The notes under the pieces: model-generated
Seen by the model: only the letters and a program-made list of their open reading frames with translations
Database searches by the model: none
Told to the model about the DNA's origin: nothing
In this document: positions 48,421 through 59,618 of the stretch, in pieces
How positions within the stretch are numbered: the first letter of the stretch is position 1
Layout: every line of letters begins with the position of its first letter
Position numbers and translations under genes: made by a program
From: Cannabis sativa
Taxonomy: Eukaryota; Streptophyta; Magnoliopsida; Rosales; Cannabaceae
DNA: 64,000 nt
Direction: 5' to 3'
NCBI RefSeq assembly: GCF_029168945.1
Contig: NC_083605.1
Coordinates: forward strand, 38,019,280-38,083,279

Positions 48421-50732
48421 TGTAACGCCCTAACATTTAGGCACGTTACCCAAAGTGATAAAGGAACCCTAATCCCCTAAATGGGATTACTAAGTAAAGT
48501 AAGTGTGGGAAATTTAAACTTTAAATGAAATCAGAATGAAAATAAAACTTGTAATAACTTTAACTTCCAAAAAAAGTTACATGTTTCGGGATCCTGAAAA
48601 ATATTAAACAAAATATAACAAGTCTTTCCCAATAACTGACCTAAGTAGCAAAATAGAGTTACAAAAGCTCATCACTGGTAGAGCCCAACCCACTTCATCT
48701 AGTGTGGCCTAAACATGTACATACATCGCCCAACTCTCGCACTCATGGCTGATTAAAGACCAATTTACCCTTTCCTGCACAGTAGAGCACCCGTGAGTCA
48801 AGCCTAGCAAGACAGTATAAAATATCAATATTCATACTTAACATATCACATAGGTATTAATGCCATTTTTAGATTTGTCTATATGACACAGACCTGCGTG
48901 TTACACTCACATGCCTATTTATGTCTATCAGGCGTAGACCTACGTGTTACTATCACACGTCTATATACAATAAGACCTTAGAACAGTCAATATCAGTTTG
49001 GGTTGCTAAGTCCAACCTGCTTATGCCTTGAACGCATAACCCTTAATCTAAATATACACATATATTTAACATGGCATAGTGTTTACACATCAATAATTCT
49101 CTAGGGTAATAACCCTAGGCCATTAAACCACTCATGTTAAGGTAATAACCCTAATCCCAGTTTCCAATTACTCACATATAACATTTTTCAGCACAAGCAC
49201 CACCGCATATAACTCTACATGCAACTACAGTCCTACCTGATGTCCCGCAACTTTGGAAATTCCAAATCCCTGGGTGCTCCTGACCAAGTGTCGGTAATCC
49301 TAGTCACAAATTCCAGGATTTACAAATATAGGGTTAATCTCTAATTCCACTTTCACATAAAACTTGGCATTAAAAACATAGATATTCACATAAAGCTCGG
49401 AACGAGCTTTCCAACGATACATAGAACTCCCGAAATGGAGTTCGGATCACAAAGTTATGAGGATTCAAATAACGCGTTCGAATCTGCCCAAAACCAAATG
49501 GCGGGCCGCAACACTCCCCATATAGGGCCGTAATACTTGGGTTCGAACCCCAGGCCACCAACTGGAGGCGGGCTGCGACGCCCAAGGAGCTGGGCCGGAA
49601 CCCTTGGGTTCCAAACCCAGAAAAAATCCAAAACTAGCAACGAAAAACATGGCCAAAACACACCATTTCAAGCCTAAACCCAATCAAACTTTCAAACCAT
49701 AAATAAAGTTATCCATAATTATACAGAGGGTTGAAACATACACTAAGGCTTAAAATTTAGTATACAAACACTTTAATTTCAGATTCAATCAACATTCCAA
49801 AATAAAGCTCAATACTGGAGCATAAGTCATCAAAAATTCATACTCAAGAACTTGAACTTCTAGCATGCTTTTCACCTAAAACTCAGCAGCAAAATATAAG
49901 TGTAAACCTTGAATTCACACACGAAAAACACCCTAAAATCTTATCTATAACTCATCAAAAATATACTCCACCACTAAGCCACAAAATCAAGCCAAACACA
50001 TCAAGAATAACATCAAATCTGTCCACATGCATAAAAGAACAACACAACCTATTTTCATGCTTTCAACAATAAAATCTCAGCAACAATTTCAAAGAAAAGT
50101 AAGTAAGAAGATCTACCTCAAGTTCAATCACAAAGCTAGGCACCAAAACCCTTAAAAATCCAAGCAATTTCTAATAAAATTCAATATCTACAAAAATGAA
50201 TTTTGAGAGAGGGAGGGGGTGGGTTCATAGGGCTAAGAACAAAAGCTAACTTTTCTTTATTTTTAAAAATAGTTCTATTTTGTCGCAAATAATCCGAAAG
50301 GCCAAATTACCACAATGGCCATAGGAGCTTATAACACAATATAAGCATTCAAGGATAATTTTGTCATTTAACACCTCATCATACTCAAATAAATTCAGAT
50401 TATTCACACTATTAATAAAATGCCAGGAAACAAATCCCAAAATACTCGGTTGTGACTATACCGCACCAACTTGTTAGAACAGACCTGAAAAAGTACAAAC
50501 ATGCATACTATATAATAATATAGTTCATAAGCACATCATAATATAAATTTCTCAGTTTTACCCTTCTCGATTCAAAATTACTAAAATGCCCTGGCTCACC
50601 AACGGGGTCTTAACATGTCATCTATCAAATTATTTTACTTATAATAAATTATATAATAATATAATTACACAATAATACATAATTTACTAGTTAGGGTTTC
50701 CTAATCCATTTCCTTAATCTTAGGGTATTACA
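48421..50732 (-). repeat. 5' LTR of the older gypsy element
   Basis: On the plus strand it begins TGTAACGCCCTAACATTTAG and ends AGGGTATTACA. The right boundary is supported because gag-coding sequence of a different element (INLEDAY on the minus strand) runs right up to 50733. It shares blocks with the LTR at 10081-12771, such as GCACCCGTGAGTCA and CATGTTTCGGGA. The expected 3' LTR is missing because the element is cut at 38466. Confidence 0.75.
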
Positions 50733-51764
50733 ATAAGCATCTTCCAGATTAATTATTCGTTTAGCCTACGACATGAACTTGCTTAAGGTTTCATCCCATT
50801 TCCTTTGCATCTCTCCCCACAACAAGGAACCTACAACCAATCTTGACTTGAGGGCCATTACCTTGAATTCGTCGGTAACCTTGATCTGAGTTGTTTCCTC
50901 CATCATTCTTTGTATAAAAGCTTTTAAACTCTCATTGGGTTGCTGCTTGACATTAGTTAAGGAGTCTACTTCTATGTCTTTCTTGGGTGTGGTAATAAAT
51001 TTCTTGCAAAATGCATACTTTAAATCTTTCTAACACTCAATTGATCTCAGAGCCAGCTGCTTCCACCAGCGTTCAACTGACTTGGTTAGACTCGGGGAAA
51101 AACATTCACACTTAGCGTCATCACAGACGCAAGGGACTTGAATCTTCTTATTGTATTTGGCTAAGTGTATTCGGGGATTGGTTCTTCCCTCATGCAATTC
51201 GATAAGCGACATTATGAAGTTTTTGGGAAGAGGGGTTTCTGTGATCCTCTTAACACAAGGATCAGGGTCCTCGTCTTTAGAATTAAATAATGCTCAACTT
51301 TGCTTTTTTCCTAATTTCATCAGGGCAACGATTTTCTCTTCTAGTCTTTTGGCATCACTACTCGAAACGTCACGCCTCCTTAGCTTATTACGCAAATGAT
51401 TTTGTAGGTAAGACCCACGTGGCCTTACCTTTTTGCTCTTGTATCTTTTGTACTTAACATCTAGCCGCCATCGTAAGTCCGCCGTAGACCAACTATACTC
51501 AGAAAGACTGACTGCAATCCTTCCATTCTGATTAACGAAATCGCTTGGGGGGTCCACCCATCTCTTAGGTCTGGGGACCTCTGACGTTGGTCTTTTTGGT
51601 GTAGCACTATTTTGAGGGTTAGAAAGGTGTCTAGGCTCGAAGGCACCGATGACCTTTTGCGTACTCGAGGGCTATCCGACTGGTGGCGCATCTTTCTAGT
51701 GAGGCTTTGGAACGACTCTTCATGATGGTTCTGCCACTTTTCCTTTGCCCTTGACTGTACAGGT
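50733..51764 (-). pseudogene. Gag relic of a Tat-like gypsy element
   Basis: Minus-strand open pieces at 51691-51461, 51557-51294 and 51212-51030, and text to 50733. TPLPKNFIMSLIELHEGRTNPRIHL and YNKKIQ begin the domain. WWKQLALRSIEC, a stop, then [39 protein letters not shown] and KRIINLEDAY follow. This order (P-L-P-x-x-F, DG/EGxTxPxxHL, W, ESLxxYxxR, INLEEA) is the gag core of Tat/Athila-type elements. The start is lost on the right, where a copia LTR begins, and the end is cut by the gypsy LTR at 50732. Confidence 0.75.
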
Positions 51765-53669
51765 TGTTGGAAATTATTTTACCAGGATCTTAGATCTACT
51801 CACAAGTATGTTGATTAACACCCTAAATATGAACTTCTAAAACGATTATAAAATTAAACACATATAAAGTATGAGAAACCTTACATTGGGTGCAGCGGAA
51901 TAATATGTCTCCTTCCGTTTAGATCTCTAACCCTTGTATCCTTTCTGTCGCAGAGTATTATAAAGATCTGAACCTTGATCTCTTTCTCTCCTTTCTTTAA
52001 TGCTGAATCTCCTTCTTGTTGAATGTCTTTCTTCACGATCTTCCTCACTATGATTGATGTACTACTTGTTGTGTGTGGGCACTACTCTCTCAGTCAGAGG
52101 TTCAAAATTATTCAAGGAAGAAGAAGAGGTGAAGGTGGCGGCTAGGTATAGAGAGATAAGGCTCAGGTTTTTCTCTGAAGGAAACAAGATGTGAAAGCCT
52201 ATTTTTCCTGAAGCCATCACTATCTATTTATAGCATGCCACATAGGGTTAGGTTAGAATTATTTGGCATTAAAATAATGAAAATATTAGATGAGAAACCC
52301 TACAAAGGTGGCCGGACATGGCATATTGGATTTGGGGCTCACTTTTGCAATTTTGCTGTTTTATCATTTCTGTATCTCATTTTCTCAAAAACGCCAATTT
52401 TCAAATTCAACCATTTAAATGCCAATTCTAACTATTTAATAACTATAAATAATTATAAAATAATATTGTCATTTATCATATTTATTAATTGGACCATACA
52501 AAGTACCTTAATTAACAAATATGCCCTAAGAACTCTTTCTTTACAATTTCGCCCTTACTTAGTGAAAAATTCACAAATAGACATAGTCTAATTTGAGAAT
52601 TATAATTGATTAATCAAAACCAATTAAATGAGTCTTACAAGTAATATTGTCTCAATTAGTGGGGGGACCATGGGTCTATATATCCGAGCTTCCAATACGC
52701 AGATCAAGAATTTATAACCTAAATTCACAGACTTATTAATTCTTCGTTGAATCCAAGCATAGAACTTAGAATTGCACTCTCAGGATATAGAACGCTCTAT
52801 ATGTTCCACCATATAGACAAGTCATTAGTTATCCATTGTTATAATCCTAATTTGATCAATGATCCTCTATATAGATGATCTACACTGTGAAGGGATTTGA
52901 TTACCGTGACACCCTACAATGTAAGGTATCCTTAAGACACTTAACCTCGTATAAATGATATTTTAGCTATGTGAAATGAGTACTCCACCATTTATTTTCG
53001 TTTGGTCAAGCTCGAAGGAAATCATCCTTCACTTTTTATTCGCAAGATAGAAGCTATAAATTCCATATTTATGTTAGCGCTCCCACTCAATTGCACTACC
53101 GTGTTCCCAAAATGTACGTATCACCCTGACCCAAAAGTAGGCTTAACTAAGAAATCAAAGAACACGAATAACACTCTTGAGATTGAACCTAATCATATCA
53201 GGATTGAGATCATTTGATCTAGGATCAATTAGGGGATATTGACTTGAATAGATATTACGGTAAGTTTCATTAGATCTATGTCAAAGTTCAATATCGGTCC
53301 CTTCTGATGCATACTCCATGCACCCAACCCAAGCTTTACTTTAACCAATGCTCTGGAAAGAACATAGCATTTTACCAAATGCAAGTAAACTCTGTTGTAG
53401 ATTATCATATCAGTAAAACCGCGTGTTCTGATAAAACTACGAATCTTCATTCACATAGTCATGTTTACTTTCCACTGTGTTGACAACACAATAAACAGGA
53501 TCAAGTATGTGAAAAGGGTTTCAGATGAATTGATAAATCAAATAGACAAGCAATTGATAACATGAACCAAAACATACAAATGAATGAAAAATACTTCTGT
53601 TTCTTTATTGATATTGAATAAAATGGATTACATTGAAATGGAGTTTTATTTAGGGCATAAAACCCAACA
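51765..53669 (-). repeat. 3' LTR of a copia element
   Basis: Reading the minus strand it starts TGTTGGGTTTTATGCCC (53669) and ends ATAATTTCCAACA (51765). A polypurine tract borders its start and copia pol lies beyond that, so it is a 3' LTR. It is the same family as the LTRs at 1, 5717, 7744, 17129, 34907 and 55264, and the only one here next to coding sequence. Confidence 0.9.
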
Positions 53670-53683
53670 AACTCCCACTTCCA
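53670..53683 (-). other. Polypurine tract of the copia element
   Basis: Minus strand reads GGAAGTGGGAGTT directly before TGTTGGG, the plus-strand primer position for a copia 3' LTR. Confidence 0.75.
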
Positions 53684-53698
53684 CTAATATAAAACTAA

Positions 53699-55258
53699 TC
53701 AGTACATATCAATTAATCCTAAATTATGACGATGCTTTTTGAATGCAGTTACAGCCAAGACTTTGGTGAATGGATCAGCTAAGTTGTCTTCTATGTCCAC
53801 TTTCTCAACCAGTACATCCCCTCTTGCCACATATTCTCTGATGATGTGATACTTCCTTTCTATGTGTTTGCTTCTCTTGTGGCTTCGAGGTTCCTTACTA
53901 TTGGCTATTGCTCCATTATTATCACAAAGTAGGAGAATAGGCTTTTCCATTCCAGGCACGACACTGATATTGGTGAAGAACTTTCTCAGCCAGACAAGCT
54001 CTTTAGCAGCTTCTGCTGCAGCTATGTATTCTACTTCCATCGTAGAGTCTAATATCGCGGTTTGTTTAGCACTTCTCCAAACCACTGCTCCACCCCCATG
54101 AGTAAACACCATCCCAGATGTAGATTTCCTGTCTTCAAGACATGCTTGGAAATCTGAAACAGTATAGCCTATGGGATTTAAAGCACCACCCTTGTAGACT
54201 AACACACGATTTCTTGTACTCTTTAAGTATTTCAGAATATACTTAACTGCATTCCAATGTTCCTGACCTGGATTTGATTGATACGTGCTCACGATTCCAA
54301 CTGCGTAGCACATGTCAGGTCTAGTGCATAACATTGCATACGTTAGACTTCCAACTACAGAAGCATAAGGAATTTTCCAATGTCCTCTATCTCTTGAGGA
54401 TCAGTTGGAGACTGTTTGTTAGATAGACGAATACCATATCTAAAAGGCATATTCGCCCCATTGGTGTTGTTCATGGAGAATCTCTCTAAAACTTTGTCAA
54501 TGTAGGTTGTTTGAGAGAGAGCAAGAGATCTGTTTTTCCGGTTTCTGATAATCTGAATAGCAAGAACATAGGCTGCCTCACCCAAATCTTTCATATCGAA
54601 TTGAGTGTCAAGCCATTCCTTGATGTTAGTCATTTTCTTGATATTGTTTCCAATAATCAAAATGTCATCAACATAAAGGACCAGGAATACTACTACTTGG
54701 TCTTCCTTGAGTTGGTAAACACAAGGTTCATCTTCATTCTGAAGAAAGTCGTAGGTCTTGATGATTTCATCAAACCTTTTGTTCCATTAGCGAGAAGCTT
54801 GCTTAAGTCCATAGACAGACTTATTTAATTTGAAAACTTTCTTTTCATGCCCTGGAAGAACATAGCCTTCTGGTTGCTCCATATAGATGGTTTCTTCAAG
54901 TACCCCATTAAGGAAGGCAGTGTTGACATCCATTTGCCAGATTTCATAATCATAAGCGGCAGCTATGGAGAGAAGAATTCGGATGGATTTGAGCATGGCA
55001 ACAGGACTAAAAGTTTCCTCATAGTCCACACGTTGTCTTTGGGTATAACCGTTGGCTACACGTCTTGCTTTAAAAGTTTTGACTTCGCCTCCAACGCCTT
55101 TTTTCTTCTTGTAAACCCACTTACATCTGATTGGACTATAGTCATCGGGTGCGTCTACATATTCCAAGACTTTGTTCTTTTTCGTGGAATCCATTTCTAA
55201 ATCCATGTCGGCTGACCATCGTTTCCGTTGGGGACTTGCCATTGCCTGTTTATAGGTT
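53699..55258 (-). pseudogene. Copia pol C-terminal part: RT and RNase H
   Basis: Three open pieces. 55242-54787 starts MASPQRKRWSADMDLEMDS and has KWVYKKKKG, FSPVAMLKSIR, MDVNTAFLNG and VYGLKQASR, followed by a TAA. The same frame continues with WNKRF and the catalytic YVDDILIIG near 54680 to 54355. After a frameshift near 54370 comes 54334-53699 (RPDMCYAVG, DRKSTSGMVF, CDNNGAIANSKEPRSHKRSK, HIIREYV, NLADPFTKVL), the RNase H, ending normally at 53699. Integrase, protease and gag are missing: the sequence stops at 55258-55263, where a plus-strand LTR fragment begins. Lineage is uncertain; long LTRs and the RNase H text suit the Angela group. Confidence 0.88.
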
Positions 55259-55263
55259 AATGG

Positions 55264-55374
55264 TGTTGGGATTTATGCCCTAAATAAAACTCATTTCAAT
55301 ATAATCAAATTTACTTATTAATATAGATCATAAATAACATTTAATATTGCATGGTTCACATGATTTGTTTCATG
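55264..55374 (+). repeat. LTR start fragment, copia/LARD family, opposite orientation
   Basis: TGTTGGGATTTATGCCC opens an LTR on the plus strand, and the text follows the family for 111 bp to TTTGTTTCATG. It is then cut by a CACTA terminus. Orientation is opposite to the copia at 51765-55258, so it is a separate insertion into that element rather than its 5' LTR. Confidence 0.85.
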
Positions 55375-56388
55375 CACTACAAAAAAACCCATTTTCCCCG
55401 ACTAGTTTTTTGGTCATTAAAACTCATTAATTAGTCACCCAAAATTTTTTGTGACTAATTATTTTTAGTCACCATTTAGTCGCTGAATGTCGGTCGTAGA
55501 AGAGTTTTAGTGACTAATATATTTAGTCACAAATAATGTTATTTTCTATGACTAAAATTTAGTTACAAAATATATTAAAGTTAGTCACAGTAAGATTGAT
55601 GTATTGGTCACATAAATACCAATATGCACTTTCAACAACCAAAAAAGTAAACTTTAACAACTAAAATTTAGTCACGAAAAAGCTAATATTTTGTGACTAA
55701 ATAATTTAGTTGGCAATAATAAATAAAGAATTACATAAATTAATTATTCAGTGACTAATATTTAGTCATAAAAACTAATTATTATTTTTTTTTAATTTTA
55801 AATATATTTATTTAAATAATATAATAAAAAAAAATTATTCAAAAAGCTATATTTAAATAATATTGAACACATTTATTTAATACATAAAAATTACAATGGC
55901 AATCATAAAAAATTCAATTACATAATCCTTGCTTGAATTGTATTGTCTATGAACTACAACAACAAACTCAATGAATCAGAGTTGCAACATGAAAAACAAA
56001 AAAAAGTTACCCCAATACAAACCCAACTAAATGAACAAAAAAAAAAAAACTAACACTAAATTAGGCAAACAAACATAAAAAAGAATGTGAAACCTCTATC
56101 CTAATCTGGCTCCAAACTCAGAAGCTAGAAGCACACACCCCTCAAACTCTTAAAGTATCCTCTGAGCATCTGTAGGCATGATCAGTAAAAGAATTATAAG
56201 AAAATTATTAAAATCAGCAGCAATACATAGCTGCCACTACAATTTAGCTATTATGAAAGTTTCACTCTGCATTATCTTGCAACAGAGAGGGATCTACAGC
56301 AGTGAGAGAAGTTAAACATAATATAACAGTACTATAAAATCTCACCTGAAAAATCAATAAATTAAACATATGCATTGAAGTAAAATCA

Positions 56389-56470
56389 CATCCTTAACCG
56401 TAAGGATCACATGTTGAGGTGTACTACTGATCCCGAAAAGGTACTTTTTTGCAAAGGGAGATGTCATACC
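56389..56470 (-). pseudogene. B3-domain gene relic, exon 2
   Basis: On the minus strand an AG acceptor (TGTCTAG) precedes 82 bases that read GMTSPFAKKYLFG, then PQHVILTVKD, then a GTGATT donor. This continues the B3 domain of 56557-56888 in phase, and FAKKYL is the usual B3 strand-turn. 27 codons plus one base remain open. No third exon is recognisable to the left. Confidence 0.6.
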
Positions 56471-56556
56471 CTAGACATAAGATGAAAACAAAGTAAAATC
56501 AATATGAGAAACATATTTGAAGAGATAGACTTGTAATTGAGAAACTTATTAATTAC

Positions 56557-56888
56557 AATACAATACTTAGATTTGGATCCAACAAATGATGGTTGCATGG
56601 GAACAATAAAAAAGGGATCTTCAGATTTAAAATCTTTAGCTCTTTGGAAAGCTTCAGCCTTTCCTTTTCTACTCAACTCCTGATTTCTTATAAATTTTTT
56701 ATGTACAGGAGATTCTCCACACACTTTATCAGACTAGTTAACTGAAGGTTCATCTATTATTTTCTGTGCAATTAGGTCCTCTGAAATCATGCTGGCTTTA
56801 TCATAATCACTAGTAAAAGATGGTTCAATTTTCGCACAAGGGGTTATCTTTGGCTTGGATGGTGTAGTTGAACTTTTTTTATTTGCAG
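56557..56888 (-). pseudogene. B3-domain gene relic, exon 1 (REM-like)
   Basis: Minus strand from an AG acceptor (TTTTCAG) at 56889-56890 to a GTAATT donor. The first part is Ser/Thr/Pro-rich (KKSSTTPSKPKITPC) with TAG at 56734-56736, then QELSRKGKAEAFQRAKDF, KSEDPFFIVPMQPSFVGSK and SKYCI. The FFIVxMQPSxV block is characteristic of plant B3 DNA-binding proteins of the REM group. One in-frame stop makes it non-functional. It lies inside the interval between the CACTA end and the gypsy insertion, so it may be a captured fragment; a decayed host gene is the alternative. Confidence 0.65.
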
Positions 56889-56984
56889 CTGAAAACAACA
56901 GTAGTATAAGTCAACTTTGTAGCCATGTTTGCATTCAATTATATTGTCTAGGAGCATTATAATAATTCTCACCTAGATTGTTAT

Positions 56985-59065
56985 TGTAACGCCCTAATGC
57001 TAAGGCACGCTACAGTGCTTTTTCAATAATTGTGCGATCTTTGCTAATCAAAGAAATTTCCCGAAAAACGTGTCAAATTAAAACTTTTGCATTAAACATT
57101 AAACTTTGTAATTTAATAAAATATTTACAAGTGCCGGGATCCCGATTTTTAAAACTTTACAAACTTTACTTTTTAAATATACATTCCAAAATATACAGAT
57201 TTACAGGTCGCACAGCGACATTCAAAATACAACTCCCAGATGTCCCGAGACCGAACACTCCAGGTCGCGCTGCTTGACATGTACAATCTCACCCGAGCTC
57301 AGGTTCACTCCTGTTCAGCTTTCGCCTTTCCTTTACCTACACATGGAAGCAGAAACTGTGAGTCGACAGACTCAGTAAGAAATGCATATAACATACCATA
57401 TAATTTCCGACCTGTAAATAGGCGCCCATACACCTATTTACAGAGCTTAACAGATGAGCATGAACGTTCAATACCAGGGTACAACCACTATACCACATAC
57501 ACAACGTACCTAGCTGTACGAGTGTTGGTAGGGTTTAACCCGATCAGTGAGTAACACTGAGTGATGTACCCCACACCTTAGCATTTTCCTATGCTTGTGT
57601 TGGTATCACTGTATCGTACTCAAATCAACAACAATCACTGTACCAATACACTCTATAACTTAATTATACAAGTGTTGGTAGTGTTTAACATAACTCAAGC
57701 ATGCATATATAAACACATATACACACATTCAGATAATCACATCATACATTATACACAGTTCTTACCTGTTTTCCAAATTCAAGTGTGCTGGCCGACCTGA
57801 ACGGAATTCACGTGCTAGATGGATGCCCTAATCACAATAACGGTAACACAGATGAGTGACTCGCCAAATCACTTTTCGGGACTTAAAACTCGAAACTAAA
57901 AGTTTCCCTATCAATAAACCTCATGGCAATACCCTATATAACCCAAAATTGGCTAAAACTAGTGGTTGGAAAACCCCCAACAGTGCGGACGGATCCAACC
58001 GTATCCCGGTTCTGGGTCACCAACCGGTCGACGGGTTGGTATAGACCACCCGAACCGAATTCCGGTTCATCTGCAGAAACCCAAAAATTTCTCCCCCTTG
58101 ATTCAAATCAAGCCCAATCTTTACCAAACTCTCCAAAAGATACCTATACAAAGCATATACAATGATTTCCAGGCAGTAATTCTCAGAATAAACCATCACA
58201 ACTCAAGTTGCCATCAATGAACAAAGCTTGAACTTTAAACCTAAAATTGCATAAAAACCATCTACAGCCATTAAAACCAGTAGCTAGGGCTTAGAATCAA
58301 CTCAACTAAACCCTAAAATTCGAACCTTAAACTTGCCTAAACCTAACAGCCACCATATCACAAAATCACATGATCAAACTAAGAAAAAAGCTCAAAAATA
58401 CAAAAGCAATAGTTCTAGGGCTTACCTTAGATGAAACCACTTGAATCCTAGCTTAGATTCACAGAATAAGGAAGGAAAAACCCCAGTTTGCTCCTTGATT
58501 GCCTCAGCCGAATAGAAAGAGAGAGAGAGAGTTCAAGAGGAAAAAGCTTTCTTTTAATTTCTTTTCTTTGATTTTCTAAATTGGGAAATGGATTAACTAA
58601 TCCTTGGCTGAAAGTATCCTTGCTAGGTGTCAATCAACCAAAAAGCCACCTATCTCTTATCCCTTTCAAATGACAAAAATGCCCTTAGACTTAAACTAAG
58701 GTATTTCTTTGAAACTAGGGGTAAAATGGTCAATTTCCATAACCCCGCTCAATCCCGATAATTTATTTCTTCTAAAATATTCCCCACTATGAAATAGGGT
58801 TCTAAACTTACCCATGTGATCAATCTAGCCATCCATCGCATTTTCCGTTGTCGCCGAGCAAAAATTACAAAATTAACATATTTCACATATAAGCTAAATA
58901 ATACCCCTAGAGTTTAATAAAATCTCCGGAATCGAGAAATTATAACTCTAATATTTATTTCTAAATATTGGGGTCCACAAATAAATTAATTCACAAATAA
59001 CAATAAAATAATAAAAATTAGTGCTAATTGCCTTTACTAATTCATAAACTAGAGCGGTCATTACA
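56985..59065 (-). repeat. 3' LTR of the nearly complete gypsy element
   Basis: On the plus strand it begins TGTAACGCCCTAATGC and ends GCGGTCATTACA. Blocks shared with the other gypsy LTRs include GTGAGTCGACAGACTCAGTAAG and the GGGATCCCGATTT block. It has no strong tandem array of the type seen at 39786 or 10640. Its partner lies beyond 64000. Confidence 0.9.
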
Positions 59066-59066
59066 A

Positions 59067-59618
59067 TTATCCCCCCGTTAATAGGATTTCGTCCCCGAAA
59101 TCTAACCTGAATAGCTCTGGATGTTGAGTCCTCATATCTGACTCCAACTCCCAGGTGGCTTCTTCCACCTTACTATTCCTCCAGAGCACCTTAACCAGTG
59201 CAATAGTCTTGTTCCGAAGAACTTTTTCTTTTCTATCCAAAATCTGAACAGGTTGCTCTTCATAGGATAAGTCTGGTTGAAGTTCAAGGGCTTCATAACT
59301 CAAGACATGAGTCGGGTCTGACACGTATTTCCTTAACATAGAAATGTGAAATACGTCATGAACAGCTGACAATGCTGGTGGTAAGGCTAGCCGATACGCT
59401 ACCTGCCCGACCTTCTCAAGTATCTGAAATGGCCCAATGAACCTAGGGCTTAACTTACCCTTCTTCCCGAAGCGTCTAATACCCTTCATTGGTGAAACCC
59501 GCAGGAAAACATGTTCCCCTGCCTGAAATGTAACATCTCTGCGCTTCGGATCAGCATAACTTTTCCGCCCGCTTTCGAGAAGCAAGCATCCGAGCCTTGA
59601 TCTTATCAATAGCTTCAT
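59067..59618 (-). CDS. Gypsy pol C-terminus: integrase tail and chromodomain
   Basis: 183 codons. The start overlaps the end of 59551-62532 in another frame. A single-base indel near 59575 separates them: the upstream frame ends SRKRAEKLC while this one continues [37 protein letters not shown] and [14 protein letters not shown] are the integrase C-terminal part. [16 protein letters not shown] followed by ATWELESDM and HPELF form a chromodomain-like end, the mark of Tekay chromoviruses. The stop lies directly beside the 3' LTR (59065). One frameshift prevents direct fusion with the catalytic part. Confidence 0.85.
   Translation of the reverse strand: MKLLIRSRLGCLLLESGRKSYADPKRRDVTFQAGEHVFLRVSPMKGIRRFGKKGKLSPRFIGPFQILEKVGQVAYRLALPPALSAVHDVFHISMLRKYVSDPTHVLSYEALELQPDLSYEEQPVQILDRKEKVLRNKTIALVKVLWRNSKVEEATWELESDMRTQHPELFRLDFGDEILLTGG

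Larger units (their letters stand above)
55375..56984. mobile_element. CACTA transposon, left end
   Basis: CACTACAAAAAAACCCATTT at 55375 is a CACTA terminal inverted repeat start. From 55430 to 55790 there are about ten copies of GTGACTAA or its complement TTAGTCAC in both orientations, the subterminal repeats typical of CACTA elements. The insertion interrupts LTR text at TTTCATG; the 3-bp target copy would be ATG. The opposite end is not in the window: the sequence is interrupted at 56985 by a gypsy LTR. No transposase-like frame is visible. 55800-56380 is AT-rich with no coding sequence I recognise. B3 exon relics lie at 56389-56888. Confidence 0.75.

Noticed and set aside
49370..49683. 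Three overlapping minus-strand frames
   Set aside because: They come from a GC-richer part of the gypsy LTR at 48421-50732 and overlap in three frames, with no family match.
56229..56245. CCACTACAA as a second CACTA end
   Set aside because: It is in the same orientation as the first end, lacks the poly-A-rich continuation and subterminal repeats, and so cannot be the opposite terminus.
57032..58220. Several plus-strand frames of 60-104 codons
   Set aside because: All lie within the 3' LTR of the gypsy element; no start context or similarity.
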